Shown here piece by piece: positions 33,601 through 41,455 of a stretch of 64,000 bases of DNA. Made by a program: the position numbers and the translations under genes. Positions within the stretch are counted from its first letter, which is position 1. Each line of letters opens with the position of its first letter. Under the pieces are notes generated by a model. It had not been told where the DNA came from, made no database searches, and saw only the letters and a list, made by a program, of their open reading frames with translations. Origin of the DNA: JANSWY01 sp965243755 (lineage in GTDB: Bacteria; Bacteroidota; Bacteroidia; Cytophagales; Cyclobacteriaceae); assembly GCA_965243755.1 (NCBI GenBank), contig CBDEVW010000007.1, positions 124,001-188,000 on the forward strand, written 5' to 3'.

Positions 33601-35966
33601 TTATGCACTGGAACAGATTCAGGAAAACTTTCTGCTTGCCTTACCGCTAAATATCCGGATACTGTACCAACGGCTTCTTCAAACCCAATATCAAAAGAGG
33701 TTTCGGTCAATGCGCTTACCTGAAAATTAACGGGTTGTTCATCAGGTATATTTAGTAATGTAGTTGCTGTCCCCTCTAGAGGGGTTGTGGTGTTATAGTT
33801 GATATGATTATCCAGTCCGTTGTAAGCATAGATAAAATAGTGGTAACTAGTTGTTTCGCTCAACCCCTGATCCAGAAAACCTGTAGAGTCACTGACCTGA
33901 ACTACAGTAGCATCCCCAATTGTTTCAGAGGCATTATAGTTGACGCCATCAGAAGGCAACCCACTGGTAGTTTCGTTTTCACTTCGCAATATCAGATACC
34001 CATCGGCACCTCCAGAGGAATGTGAGAAACTGGCTGAAATGGATACGTCCAGCACTTCATTCAAAGTAAATGCAGTTGGCGAATTAGCCGGCTCAGCTGC
34101 AACCGTGTAAAAGTTCCCTGTCAAAGGATTTTCTGTATTATAGGCGTATAATGATCCGGAATTGTTAAAAGCGTAACAGCTATAGAAATAATCCATATTA
34201 GCTTCTAATGTAGTTTCTACGAATCCCAGTGTATTACCAATGAATGCTACTTCACTATTACCAACATTCTGCCCTTGTGTGTATGCTGTATTATCCACAG
34301 GTGTAAACTCGGGAGGCTCATTAATTCTTCTAATGATCAGGTATCCAGAAGGGCTTCCTGAAGCGGCAGAGAAGGTAACCTGGAATCCGTTTTCCGTGGG
34401 ATTGTTGAACTGAAGGTTGCTGGGTTGGGAAGAGGGAGAAGACAAAGGCACATCAACTTCCAGCGTGTCGGAATTTAAACTTGGGCATCCATCAACTGCT
34501 CTCACCCGAAACTGATAGGTGGTGCCTTCATTCAGTCCGGATATTTCAGCTGAGTTCACAAAGTATTCCGCATCCTGATATCCGCTGACAAAGGTATTAA
34601 AGGTATCTGATGAGACGTCCAGCCGATACGCTGTGGCTCCCGGTACGACCTCCCATGAGGCCACAAAACTCGAAGTTGTGATGTCTGTAGCAGCATGCAA
34701 CTCAGGTACATCTGTATTACATACTCTAAAATAACTGTTCTGCACTATTGACCATTGGCCATTATCATCTTTTGCACGAACATAAAGGTAATGATCACCC
34801 TCATCCACAGCCGTCACATCAATTTCGAAGGCTACTTCTTCAACAGAAGTTCCTGGGGAAAAACTGATTTCAATACCATTCTCCCTGCCTGGATCGCTAT
34901 CAATATAGTACTCCATGTAACTAACGTTACTTAATGTTGACGTTGTAGAAGCTGGAATTTTATAAATCGTACTTTGGGTGGTATGACCCCATACACCATT
35001 TTCATCCTGAAAGCGGATAGACAACTTGTGAAAACCATCGGATAAGCTACTGATGTCGACATCAAATGTGAGGTCCGATATCAATGTATCAGCAGTAAAG
35101 CTCAACCCCTTCCCACTACCATATCCTGGATCTTCGTCAAAAAAGTATTCCATTTTAACCAAATTTGAGGTCGTGGGTAAGTTGCTCGTTGCAATTTTAT
35201 AGATCGTACTTTGGATGGTATGGCCCCAGACACCATTTTCGTCCTGAAAACGGATGGACAACTTGTGAAGGCCATCTGACAAACTACTGATGTCCACATT
35301 AAATATAAGATCTGTAATTAAGGTGTCAGCAGAAATACTTACCTCCTGTCCATTGCCATATCCGGGATCTTCGTCAAAAAAGTATTCCAGCTTAGACACG
35401 TTGGAATTTGAGGTCAAAGTGCCTGCTGCAATTTTATAGATCGTACTTTGGGTGGTATGACCCCAGACACCATTTTCGTCCTGAAAACGGATGGACAACT
35501 TGTGAAAACCATCTGACAGACTACTGATGTCCACGTTAAATGTAAGATCTGTAATTAAGGTGTCAGCGGAAATACTTACTTCCTGTCCATTGCCATATCC
35601 GGGATCTTCGTCAAAAAAGTATTCCAGCTTAGACACGTTGGAATTTGAGGTCAAAGTGCCTGCTGCAATTTTATAGATCGTACTTTGGGTGGTATGACCC
35701 CAGACACCATTTTCGTCCTGAAAACGGATGGACAACTTGTGAAAACCATCTGACAAACTGCTGATGTCCACATTAAATGTAAGATCTGTAATTAAGGTGT
35801 CAGCGGTAATACTTACCTCCTGTCCATTACCATATCCGGGATCTTCGTCAAAAAAGTATTCCAGTTTGGATATATTTTGAGCGTCAGCTACCTTCAATAC
35901 CATCAGGAAAATGATGGTAAAGACAAACTGGGGTAACATCAATATATTGAGATGTGATGCCCGCAC
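30648..35966 (-). CDS. Giant secreted fibronectin-III repeat protein with T9SS-like tail
   Basis: The 1772-residue protein has a signal peptide (to ADAQ, about 30), four near-identical 79-residue repeats (about 33-348, each with EYFFDEDPGYG and RFQDENGVWGHT), a fifth divergent copy, then about ten fibronectin type III-like modules (LDVSSDTFNTFVSGY, TYQFRVRAVDG and similar). A non-repeat region (about 1370-1680, SYWFNSKKTVSISFIDG, GWNQIGNPFPYNMSW) resembles domains that precede T9SS tails. The last 85 residues (PPYPNPGGSLFYIPVY ... GIYHLRYHVGSKIYHKTIILKR) form a type-A sorting domain. It should be a large surface adhesin or matrix protein. The gene is co-translated with the caspase-like peptidase. 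Confidence 0.88.
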   Translation of the reverse strand: MRASHLNILMLPQFVFTIIFLMVLKVADAQNISKLEYFFDEDPGYGNGQEVSITADTLITDLTFNVDISSLSDGFHKLSIRFQDENGVWGHTTQSTIYKIAAGTLTSNSNVSKLEYFFDEDPGYGNGQEVSISADTLITDLTFNVDISSLSDGFHKLSIRFQDENGVWGHTTQSTIYKIAAGTLTSNSNVSKLEYFFDEDPGYGNGQEVSISADTLITDLIFNVDISSLSDGLHKLSIRFQDENGVWGHTIQSTIYKIATSNLPTTSNLVKMEYFFDEDPGYGSGKGLSFTADTLISDLTFDVDISSLSDGFHKLSIRFQDENGVWGHTTQSTIYKIPASTTSTLSNVSYMEYYIDSDPGRENGIEISFSPGTSVEEVAFEIDVTAVDEGDHYLYVRAKDDNGQWSIVQNSYFRVCNTDVPELHAATDITTSSFVASWEVVPGATAYRLDVSSDTFNTFVSGYQDAEYFVNSAEISGLNEGTTYQFRVRAVDGCPSLNSDTLEVDVPLSSPSSQPSNLQFNNPTENGFQVTFSAASGSPSGYLIIRRINEPPEFTPVDNTAYTQGQNVGNSEVAFIGNTLGFVETTLEANMDYFYSCYAFNNSGSLYAYNTENPLTGNFYTVAAEPANSPTAFTLNEVLDVSISASFSHSSGGADGYLILRSENETTSGLPSDGVNYNASETIGDATVVQVSDSTGFLDQGLSETTSYHYFIYAYNGLDNHINYNTTTPLEGTATTLLNIPDEQPVNFQVSALTETSFDIGFEEAVGTVSGYLAVRQAESFPESVPVHNTVYSEGQLIGDAEIAYVGSGTMFSETGFNSNTTFYYRIYAYNENDTLVSYNLSDPLMGIASTLVYEPAGQAAGIWFENISSTSVDVSWNFSGTSPDGYIVLREQGSVSSTLPNDGTSYAVGDSVGNAIVGYIGTDTTFSDLTLNGGTNYTYTVYAYNGTATAVNYNTELSGTNQADMLTIPHPPTNLLVTNVAETGFQLDWDASTGTDHYLLDISTDNFNSFVDRYTDSVLVSNTISITGLEGGTIYQVRLSASNASGISGESFTAEQITLPAIPQIDSTNNVSQGSFNIYWENVNGASDFHLDVATNIQFSNLLSGYNDLTSTTNSAVVTGLDAGENYFARVRASNAAGVTASSATFTQILVPATPELQDPSNVTGTSFLAKWIDANGADSYRLDVSLATDNFDPPLEGYTDLEVVGATELLVTGLSPNTPYSYRVRAINTAGVSPNSSVKDVNTQTVGNGEVLQFSTLNYSEEVTNSITVQVELLEGVEPVVMRFLHRGIREEDYDTLVLAASSNGIYAVEVTSSMVDELGVEFLFRATDANGDSRNSGVGHSYVSIPVDGLSIPNLLSGGTLDSYTIFSIPYELEDNLISSIFDELGKYDIKKWRLMRHQFGRNVDFGDGISKIELGKSYWFNSKKTVSISFIDGTVVPVSQNEPFIMRLEPGWNQIGNPFPYNMSWSAILSHNNNPPVGEIKIYNAPEVKFVNTDLLESWKGAFVHNDLSSAQELEIPVNLNNSSGRIETQRIYGNDIDQTTWFLKLGIKQKNITYQLSGIGMHPDARNSKDWYDDIQPPKWGANPALYVWHQEYFNPRFSRDIVPPSDIYTWELTIEAEDKSILSLNWDGESIKHSRAKLFLIDYHTGFVVDMATTNSYTIDPELTRSFEIIFTRDELLLETPLPGPPYPNPGGSLFYIPVYLAEPQTVTIDIIDKHGTRADSKKFSAAQPGFYVFEWELPEYLSNGIYHLRYHVGSKIYHKTIILKR
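34923..35870 (-). repeat. Four tandem 237-bp coding repeats
   Basis: The four 79-codon units are nearly identical at DNA level (the first three differ at only a few bases), which implies recent amplification or gene conversion and offers a substrate for slippage or recombination that would change copy number. Confidence 0.85.
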
Positions 35967-35975
35967 GCTACTGGT

Positions 35976-36977
35976 TTAGTTATTAGATTCAACAGAAACC
36001 CTTACCTGAATAGGCGATGTATTACTTCCTGCTCCTGATTGAAAAAAATCTGTAACCAATGGAATTGGAGGTAATCCTGATAACTTGAACGGATAGTCTC
36101 CTCCGTACATGCCACAATCTTCACCACTCACTCCGGCTCCCAGCGCAGCAGATGTACTGTTAAGTTCATAGTACCTTAGACCAGTCTCCGAAGGTGAAAA
36201 AATGTCATCGGGAGCAACGTCACCAAAATTACCATTGGTAGTGCCAAATATTTCGGAACTTAGTTGTGCATCGATATTATTAGACAAACTGCAGTTCACC
36301 AGGGTAAGCCCACTGCTTAAATTAATATTATTGGACATCACCTGCTCATTCATCGTAATGGTGAGAGAGAAAATATTGTTAATCCAGGTAGCAACTGAGG
36401 TACTTGGAATGGTGACCGAATTCCCGCCGCTAACAATGAAATTATTTCTTATTAAAGTGCCTGTAATGTTGGCGTCTATTGTAATTCCATGCAGGTAATT
36501 TTGACTCAATACTGTATTGTTTGCAGAAATATGTATCCCATTTCTGCTAGTAGATTGATTTGCTATCTGACATCTGGAGATTTCAACACCTTCCGCATAA
36601 ACATGAAGTGCAGCATAGTTTGTATTTGAGAAATCGAAAAATATTCCTATCACAATACTTCCTTCACTTCCTGAATTAAAATTATTTTGTCCAAATACTC
36701 TTGTGTCATTCGAAGACTTATAATTATCGGGGTAATTTTCAGACAAATCCCATCCTCCACCAATAATTACCAGTTGCTTGCTGCAGGTGAAGCCAGCATA
36801 GTCTGATGCAGAAGGCTCAACATAAATAGTGTCCCCGGCGGTGGCAGCATCATGAGCATCCTGGATGGTGGTGTAATCAGCCTCAACTTCAGTGTCATTA
36901 TTCACCCTGATGATGGTAGAAAAGGATGGAACGGAAGCAACAATAGTTAGTGATAGAATTAGCAAAAGAGGTTTCAT
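35976..36977 (-). CDS. Exported right-handed beta-helix protein
   Basis: A signal peptide (to about residue 20) precedes VNNDTEVEADYTTIQDAHDAATAGDTIYVEPS, the usual opening of Bacteroidota parallel beta-helix proteins, then repeated strand-turn units rich in Asn (ISRCQIANQSTSRNGIHISANNTVLSQNYLHGI, LIRNNFIVSGGNSVTI). No catalytic residues of pectate lyases are obvious, and no T9SS tail. It is nine bases upstream of the giant fibronectin-III gene and shares its operon, so it may be a cell-surface partner. Function unknown. Confidence 0.75.
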   Translation of the reverse strand: MKPLLLILSLTIVASVPSFSTIIRVNNDTEVEADYTTIQDAHDAATAGDTIYVEPSASDYAGFTCSKQLVIIGGGWDLSENYPDNYKSSNDTRVFGQNNFNSGSEGSIVIGIFFDFSNTNYAALHVYAEGVEISRCQIANQSTSRNGIHISANNTVLSQNYLHGITIDANITGTLIRNNFIVSGGNSVTIPSTSVATWINNIFSLTITMNEQVMSNNINLSSGLTLVNCSLSNNIDAQLSSEIFGTTNGNFGDVAPDDIFSPSETGLRYYELNSTSAALGAGVSGEDCGMYGGDYPFKLSGLPPIPLVTDFFQSGAGSNTSPIQVRVSVESNN

Positions 36978-36988
36978 AACAAGGAAAT

Positions 36989-37705
36989 TTATGGATCAAT
37001 AGGTTCGGGAATGGGATCTTCTGAAAGTAAAATTGCTGCCACAATTGCTCCTGCACCCAAAGCACCTGATACTTTTAGCAACGAAGGCAACAGACCAGGC
37101 TTAATGGCAAAAGATTCAGTGATGATCACTTCATCTTTATTTTTCTGATCTTCAATGATGAAGTAGTAGTCCTTTCCCGGTTTTACTCCTGAAAAAACAA
37201 GTTCGTACTCTCCTACATTGGCGATATTAGAGAAACTGGTTATGCGCTGGTCATTTCTATATAAGATGAAATCAAGGAGTTGATTGCCTCTTCCTCCCGT
37301 CCAACTGATCCGGTAAGGTTTCTTTAGTGTAAAGGACTGATAATCATCAAAACCATTTAACCTGATAAAAGGAATGTACACATGACCTCTTACCTCTAAG
37401 TGAATGGTCCCATTGAAATCACTCCCTAACTCCTTCTGAGCGTGCCATATGATTTGTTTATTTTTTCCAATTGGAATGTCTATTCCAACATCACCTTCAA
37501 CAGCCTTAAGAGGGTTAATGTAATCATCCAGGGAATGATAAAGATGAATGGTATAGTTTCGATGGCTGACAGTGTCCAGTAAATCGTAATTGATAATAAC
37601 ATCGCCCCCACTCCGTTCCAAGCCTGTCATTGTAAATTGCTGAGCACAAACAGTTGTTGCAACTATCAATGCACTCAGCCCAAGGAAAAACTTGATGAGG
37701 CTCAT
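36989..37705 (-). CDS. Exported protein of unknown function, first gene of caspase operon
   Basis: The 238-residue product has a signal peptide (to VCAQQ, about 22), Ig-like beta segments (FTMTGLERSGGDVIINYDLLD; YRISWTGGRGNQLLDFILYRND; YYFIIEDQ) and near the C-terminus a hydrophobic segment (LLKVSGALGAGAIVAAILL, about 208-227) followed by a short Pro/Glu tail. The topology suggests an anchored periplasmic or surface protein with one C-terminal span. It leads the four-gene run with 11 bp to the next gene. I do not recognise the family. Confidence 0.7.
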   Translation of the reverse strand: MSLIKFFLGLSALIVATTVCAQQFTMTGLERSGGDVIINYDLLDTVSHRNYTIHLYHSLDDYINPLKAVEGDVGIDIPIGKNKQIIWHAQKELGSDFNGTIHLEVRGHVYIPFIRLNGFDDYQSFTLKKPYRISWTGGRGNQLLDFILYRNDQRITSFSNIANVGEYELVFSGVKPGKDYYFIIEDQKNKDEVIITESFAIKPGLLPSLLKVSGALGAGAIVAAILLSEDPIPEPIDP

Positions 37706-37841
37706 GGTCTGAGGAGTTGATATCTACATATAATTTACGTAATGTTCAATTAAATATCAACTGTAAAATATTCTTTCTGAGTGCATTACCTAATTTCTGT
37801 TGATGTGAAGTATAGCTACATCAAAACCTTGCCTTCAAAAC

Positions 37842-37868
37842 AAAAAGACCCACTATTTCTGCAGGTCT
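37842..37868 (-). terminator. Intrinsic terminator (minus strand)
   Basis: On the minus strand AGACC (37868-37864) pairs with GGTCT (37850-37846), followed by TTTTTG. It lies about 80 bp beyond the stop of the gene at 37950. The stem is short. Confidence 0.5.
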
Positions 37869-37949
37869 CTGTATTTTTATTGTTACTATCCATTATGGCT
37901 TGCACTCGTCTCCATTGCAGTCAGGCGAGCGCGAACTAATGGAAACCAT

Positions 37950-38465
37950 TTAGAAAGAAAGTTTAAATCCGTTTTTCACAAACTTCTCTAACTCCGGGTT
38001 ATCTATGTACTTAACAAGCAATTTCAAGAAACAATATTTCTTGTCTTTTATCACCCTTCCATTGTAATCGATATATGGAAAGTTGTTGCCAGCTATATAT
38101 CCAGTCTGACCATCATTCAGCTTAAAAATCATTCCAATTTTGTAGTCTGCTATACGATATTTTGGCTTGGACTTGTAACTATCAAAATCCTCTAATAATC
38201 CATTAAGTTCATTCAAAAAACCAGGTTCTGACAGTAATCCAATCAAGGCACCCGAATCTTGCAGTTCATTCAGCGTTGTGGGTGTAATTGTCAGAACATA
38301 AAAAGACTTGAAATATACTTTCATTCCTTCATTCGGATCAACTTGATTTTGTCCTGCCGACTGAGAATAGACCAGCAGTAATGTACTAATAGCCCCAGTG
38401 TTGAACATATGCTTTGATTGCCTTCTGATGTACATTAAGGGCCGGATTAGGTCTGTAATTTTCAT
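37950..38465 (-). CDS. Hypothetical protein at edge of toxin/immunity region
   Basis: The 171-residue product is not recognised. Its N-terminus has a weak hydrophobic stretch (TGAISTLLLVYSQSAGQ, about 23-39), possibly a signal peptide if translation starts at MFNTGAI (codon 20). The C-terminal half contains YKIGMIFKLNDGQTGYIAGNNFPYIDYNG and ends LEKFVKNGFKLSF. Its place beside toxin-antitoxin and Rhs remnants makes an orphan immunity protein a reasonable guess, but nothing in the sequence proves it. Confidence 0.55.
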   Translation of the reverse strand: MKITDLIRPLMYIRRQSKHMFNTGAISTLLLVYSQSAGQNQVDPNEGMKVYFKSFYVLTITPTTLNELQDSGALIGLLSEPGFLNELNGLLEDFDSYKSKPKYRIADYKIGMIFKLNDGQTGYIAGNNFPYIDYNGRVIKDKKYCFLKLLVKYIDNPELEKFVKNGFKLSF

Positions 38466-38627
38466 GTTTTCTATTATGACTTGAACTAATAATTGCGGTA
38501 CCTGTGGGACTTAAGGTTCAAAGTTTTCGATACCCCGAGTAGTTCAGCCTATTATTTTCTCCAAATTATCTCGCTATACGGTTAGTCATTTTGAAGCTAA
38601 ATAAAACAAGCATACTCCTCAAGTACA

Positions 38628-38933
38628 TCAACTTTTCATGTCTGAAGGATTTTGTCGAGTATCAAAAAAATCTGTGATACTTATTTGATCATCACCAATT
38701 TTGTAAATGATTTTAAAATGACCTTCAACTAGTCTCCTATGTCCTTCATTTAAATGCTCAAGGTATTCTTCATATTGGCCAAGTTGTGGATTCTCACCAA
38801 GACTATCTGCTCGATCGAATAGCTCAACAATTAATGAATCTGCCTTCTCAACAGGCATTCCTTGCTCTTCTATATAAAAACGGATTGATTCTTCCAGACT
38901 ATCTATCGCCTGGTCGGTATAAATTACTTTCAT
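38628..38933 (-). CDS. ParE/RelE-superfamily toxin
   Basis: The 101-residue protein has the ParE layout: MKVIYTDQAIDSLEESIRFYIEE (helix 1), a central RRLVEGHFKIIYKIGDDQISITDFFDTRQNP with the strand-strand-R/K pattern and the conserved DTRQNP ending. ParE toxins poison DNA gyrase and RelE toxins cleave mRNA at the ribosome; which applies is not clear. Its start overlaps the antitoxin stop by four bases in the classic antitoxin-first order, so the module looks intact. Confidence 0.85.
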   Translation of the reverse strand: MKVIYTDQAIDSLEESIRFYIEEQGMPVEKADSLIVELFDRADSLGENPQLGQYEEYLEHLNEGHRRLVEGHFKIIYKIGDDQISITDFFDTRQNPSDMKS

Positions 38934-39166
38934 ATACCTAAACGAGATCGGAGTTTTTGTTCAGCTTCTTTCCTTGAATGAACCTTGCCTTCTTTAATGT
39001 CCTGATTAGACTTTAAAGCTCTTGAAGTAAGCTTATCTTTGAGTACGGGATCTAAGTCATCTTGCAGTAAAGTATATATCGCTTGTAATTTCCTCTCATC
39101 TGTTAATACATCAATCACTTGATGAAGTCTTGCTTTAAGTTCTGCTGTACTCATTGCCTTTTTCAT
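38930..39166 (-). CDS. Type II antitoxin partner of ParE-like toxin
   Basis: A 78-residue acidic and basic helical protein (KARLHQVIDVLTDERKLQAIYTLLQ, then a Lys/Glu-rich tail KSNQDIKEGKVHSRKEAEQKLRSRLG) of the Bacteroidota type that precedes ParE genes. The N-terminal half is close to that of the antitoxin at 42158-42394, and the DNA upstream of both genes (about 70 bp including ACATAATTAGTCAACTAACA) is nearly identical, so the two modules arose by duplication. Confidence 0.8.
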   Translation of the reverse strand: MKKAMSTAELKARLHQVIDVLTDERKLQAIYTLLQDDLDPVLKDKLTSRALKSNQDIKEGKVHSRKEAEQKLRSRLGI

Positions 39167-39235
39167 TTATTCAAAATAACGATTTTATAACATAATTAGT
39201 CAACTAACATGTTAAAAAAATATCCTGCATTTAGT

Positions 39236-39380
39236 GTGCTGACAGCTCTTTTGAGCTATCTGGAAACGCAGATACATTCAAAATGAATGAAGAATTGTAG
39301 GAACGGAGCACCGTAGGACCGAAAGCCCCAATGGCATAACCAACTGATACCTGGCCTTTTCCATGATCAGGTTGCCATGA
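39236..39380 (-). repeat. REP remnant plus Rhs core fragment, copy 1
   Basis: GTGCTGACAGCTCTTTTGAGC at 39236-39256 is a decayed form of the REP palindrome found at 59-60 kb. It is followed by about 110 bp that recur at 40890-41000 and 42495-42600, ending in CCTTTTCCATGATCAGGTTG, the Rhs core sequence found complete at 54120-54140. Confidence 0.65.
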
Positions 39381-39386
39381 TGAGCT

Positions 39387-39833
39387 TTATTGGCACTTCA
39401 ATAATTCCGGTGCTTCTTTTTGATTTAAAAATTCCCTAAGGGTGTATCCAGTTTTCCACTTGTTTTTATTTAGTTGATTTTTTGGATTTTGATTGTAATA
39501 CGGATTAGGGTATTCAACTTCAATAATCAAAGAATCATTTAAATAATTAATAACTTGCACCGATTTGGAGGGATTAATTGCGGTTGAACCAGAATAAGAT
39601 ACATGATCAGGGAAAGCATACTCTCCTGTCATTTTAAAATGTTCATAAAGATTAATTGCGTCATTGACATTGAAAACTGCAATAACATTTGCTTGACAAG
39701 AATCCTTTATGTGATACAGATAACCAATTTCAAATAGTTCATCTTCAAGCAAACCTCTTGCTGTTAAAATAATTCCTACTGAAACTGAAATGAACAGGCC
39801 TGCAAATAATACATTTCGATTAATAAAACTCAT
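39387..39833 (-). CDS. Candidate orphan immunity protein, copy 1
   Basis: I start at the ATG at 39833 (MSFINRNVLFAG), because the frame upstream belongs in another phase to the end of a toxin-like gene whose TGA overlaps this ATG. The 148-residue product has one membrane span near the N-terminus (NVLFAGLFISVSVGIILTARG) and an unrecognised soluble part with YPNPYYNQNPKNQ. It is more than 95 percent identical to the product of 41009-41455. The overlap with a toxin-like C-terminus and the Rhs core fragment just beyond it suggest the immunity half of a displaced tip cassette. Confidence 0.6.
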   Translation of the reverse strand: MSFINRNVLFAGLFISVSVGIILTARGLLEDELFEIGYLYHIKDSCQANVIAVFNVNDAINLYEHFKMTGEYAFPDHVSYSGSTAINPSKSVQVINYLNDSLIIEVEYPNPYYNQNPKNQLNKNKWKTGYTLREFLNQKEAPELLKCQ

Positions 39834-39955
39834 CTTATTATAACAGTTTGATACCGACTCATAGAAAGAGGAATAATCTTTGTCATACTGAAAGCCTGAT
39901 CCCAACTCAAGTCTATTCCAAAAGCAAACTCTCTTGTTTCAAGATTCCACCCAGC
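39830..39955 (-). pseudogene. Toxin-tip C-terminus remnant, copy 1
   Basis: In the frame ending with the TGA at 39830-39832 the sequence reads AGWNLETREFAFGID, then LSWDQAFSMTKIIPLSMSRY and QTVIIR. Homology with the copy at 41452-41790 stops at about 39957. Only the last 40 or so codons of the putative toxin remain, now joined to unrelated antitoxin-like sequence. Confidence 0.5.
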
Positions 39956-39979
39956 AATGGGGAGAACCATCATTTACGC

Positions 39980-40108
39980 TTATATATCGTCTTCATCATC
40001 AGATTCCAATAAGATGTTTCGGATCTGCAATAACAATACTTCATCTTTACAATCACATATTTTCCTTATTAGCTCCAGTTTTAGAGCATTCATTTCAGTT
40101 TGATCCAT
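39980..40108 (-). CDS. Short antitoxin-like ORF (42 aa), possibly truncated
   Basis: ATG at 40108 begins MDQTEMNALKLELIRKI and continues with KDEVLLLQIRNILLES and an acidic end. This resembles the N-terminal half of small Bacteroidota antitoxins that precede ParE genes. It starts four bases after the stop of the ParE-like gene at 40113, so it would have led a second module whose toxin has been lost at the junction near 39960. Confidence 0.45.
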   Translation of the reverse strand: MDQTEMNALKLELIRKICDCKDEVLLLQIRNILLESDDEDDI

Positions 40109-40112
40109 ATGA

Positions 40113-40466
40113 CTAACTTCTTTTTGAGATCTCTGAGTAATCCTTCTCAGTGGGGAAAAAATCTGTTACATAAACAATCCCTGATTGCTCTTCTATGTAA
40201 TAAATGATCTTTATCTGGGCTCTTGAAGTTCTCTGGTACAAGATAAACTTATAGGCCTGACTTTTGTGACTTAACCGTTTCTCTGGTGATCCGCGATGTG
40301 GTTGATCTTTTAGGCTTTGAGCTGTCGATTCTAATTCTGTGGCTATTTCCTCTGCTCTTTCAAGTGGATAATGGTCGTATAAATATTCAAGTACTTCATA
40401 AAAATAGACCTTGGAGGATTGTGTAAATTCTACTTGATACTGTTTTCCCTTTTCTTTTTCTTCCAC
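40113..40466 (-). CDS. ParE/RelE-superfamily toxin
   Basis: The 117-residue protein reads YQVEFTQSSKVYFYEVLEYLYDHYPLERAEEIATEL, then RGSPEKRLSHKSQAYKFILYQRTSRAQIKIIYYIEEQSGIVYVTDFFPTEKD, the typical helix-pair and four-strand ParE/RelE fold with the final aspartate-phenylalanine strand. Its 5' end overlaps the antitoxin gene by 37 bases, so translation is coupled. Presumed function: growth-inhibiting toxin neutralised by the upstream partner. The first ten residues (EEKEKGKQ) are highly charged, and an internal start is possible. Confidence 0.82.
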   Translation of the reverse strand: MEEKEKGKQYQVEFTQSSKVYFYEVLEYLYDHYPLERAEEIATELESTAQSLKDQPHRGSPEKRLSHKSQAYKFILYQRTSRAQIKIIYYIEEQSGIVYVTDFFPTEKDYSEISKRS

Positions 40467-40660
40467 TTTTCAAAATCTTCTTTAAACTGACTGGAACTGA
40501 TTGTATTGCCTGCTGCTATATCTCTTTCTGATTGCTCAGACCTTCGAACCATCTCATCAGTCTCCAATAATTCTTTTATGTAAGCCAGCACTTTCTCTTG
40601 CTGATCAACTTCTAGTTTTAGCAAATGACTGATCAGCTCCTTATCTATTACCTTATTCAT
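40430..40660 (-). CDS. Type II antitoxin partner of ParE-like toxin
   Basis: I start at MNKVIDKELI (40660) rather than 16 codons upstream. The 76-residue product is helical, with LKLEVDQQEKVLAYIKELLETDEMVRRSEQSERDIAAGNTIS and a very basic C-terminus overlapping the toxin start. A nearly identical piece of this gene (43 codons) recurs as a pseudogene at 49399-49530, showing that the module has been copied within the region. Confidence 0.78.
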   Translation of the reverse strand: MNKVIDKELISHLLKLEVDQQEKVLAYIKELLETDEMVRRSEQSERDIAAGNTISSSQFKEDFEKWKKKKRENSIK

Positions 40661-40746
40661 AACCTTTCCTTTTTTACAAAATAACACTTTTTCAAAAGAT
40701 ATTACCATTCTCGTTTAGTAATATTATCACTAATACAGTAATGTTA

Positions 40747-40857
40747 TTACTTCAACAGATGATACCTCTTCAATTGTTCTTTCAACCCTTCAATATTTGC
40801 CTGTTGATACAGTTCTGTGGATATGATATTCTTATGTCCTGCCAGATATTGCCCTGA
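40747..40857 (-). pseudogene. Tyrosine recombinase C-terminal stub
   Basis: The 37 codons read GQYLAGHKNIISTELYQQANIEGLKEQLKRYHLL and stop. The LGHK-like AGHKN and TELYxxAN with the nucleophilic tyrosine are the end of a phage-integrase/XerC-type recombinase. The homology is cut off exactly where a REP palindrome begins at 40859. It marks a lost mobile element or a remnant of an integration module. Confidence 0.6.
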
Positions 40858-40858
40858 T

Positions 40859-41000
40859 GTGCTGACAGGTCTTTCGACCTGTCTGGACCACAGATGCATT
40901 CAAAATGAATGACGAATTGTAGGAACGGATCACCATATGATCGAAAGCCCCAACGGCACAACCAGCAGGTAGCCAGCCTTTTCCATGATCAGGTTGCCAT
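40859..41000 (-). repeat. REP palindrome plus Rhs core fragment, copy 2
   Basis: GTGCTGACAGGTCTTTCGACC (40859-40879, first 20 bases diagnostic) continues into CTGTC and is a good copy of the REP unit of the 59-60 kb arrays. The following 110 bp match 39265-39380 and end in the same CCTTTTCCATGATCAGGTTG Rhs core sequence. Confidence 0.7.
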
Positions 41001-41008
41001 GATGAGCT

Positions 41009-41455
41009 TTATTGGCACTTCAACAATTCCGATGCTTCTTTTTGATTTAAAAATTCCCTGAGGGTATATCCAGTTTTCCACTTGTTTTTATTTAGCTGAT
41101 TTTTTGGATTTTGATTGTAATACGGATTAGGGTATTCAACTTCAATAATCAAAGAATCATTTAAATAATTAATAACTTTCACCGATTTGGAGGGATTAAT
41201 TGCGGTTGAACCAGAATAAGATACATGATCAGGGAAAGCATACTCTCCTGTCATTTTAAAATGTTCATATAGATTAATTGCGTCATTGACATTGAAAACT
41301 GCAATAACATTTGCTTGACAAGAATCCTTTATGTGATAAAGATAACCACTCTCAAATAGTTCATCTTCAAGCAAACCTCTTGCTGTTAAAATAATTCCTA
41401 CTGAAACTGAAATGAGCAGGCCTGCAAATAATACATTTCTATTAATAAAACTCAT
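41009..41455 (-). CDS. Candidate orphan immunity protein, copy 2
   Basis: A 148-residue near-duplicate of the protein at 39387-39833, with only a handful of substitutions (for example L for F in the membrane span GLLISVSVGIIL, and ESGYL for EIGYL). The start at 41455 is chosen for the same reason: the ATG overlaps the TGA of a toxin-like frame. The two copies, together with flanking Rhs core pieces and REP palindromes, form a 1.6-kb direct duplication. Confidence 0.6.
   Translation of the reverse strand: MSFINRNVLFAGLLISVSVGIILTARGLLEDELFESGYLYHIKDSCQANVIAVFNVNDAINLYEHFKMTGEYAFPDHVSYSGSTAINPSKSVKVINYLNDSLIIEVEYPNPYYNQNPKNQLNKNKWKTGYTLREFLNQKEASELLKCQ

Noticed and set aside
37842..37868. Riboswitch or RNA gene between 37706 and 37949
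   Set aside because: Only a short minus-strand terminator stem is visible, with no conserved aptamer-like structure.
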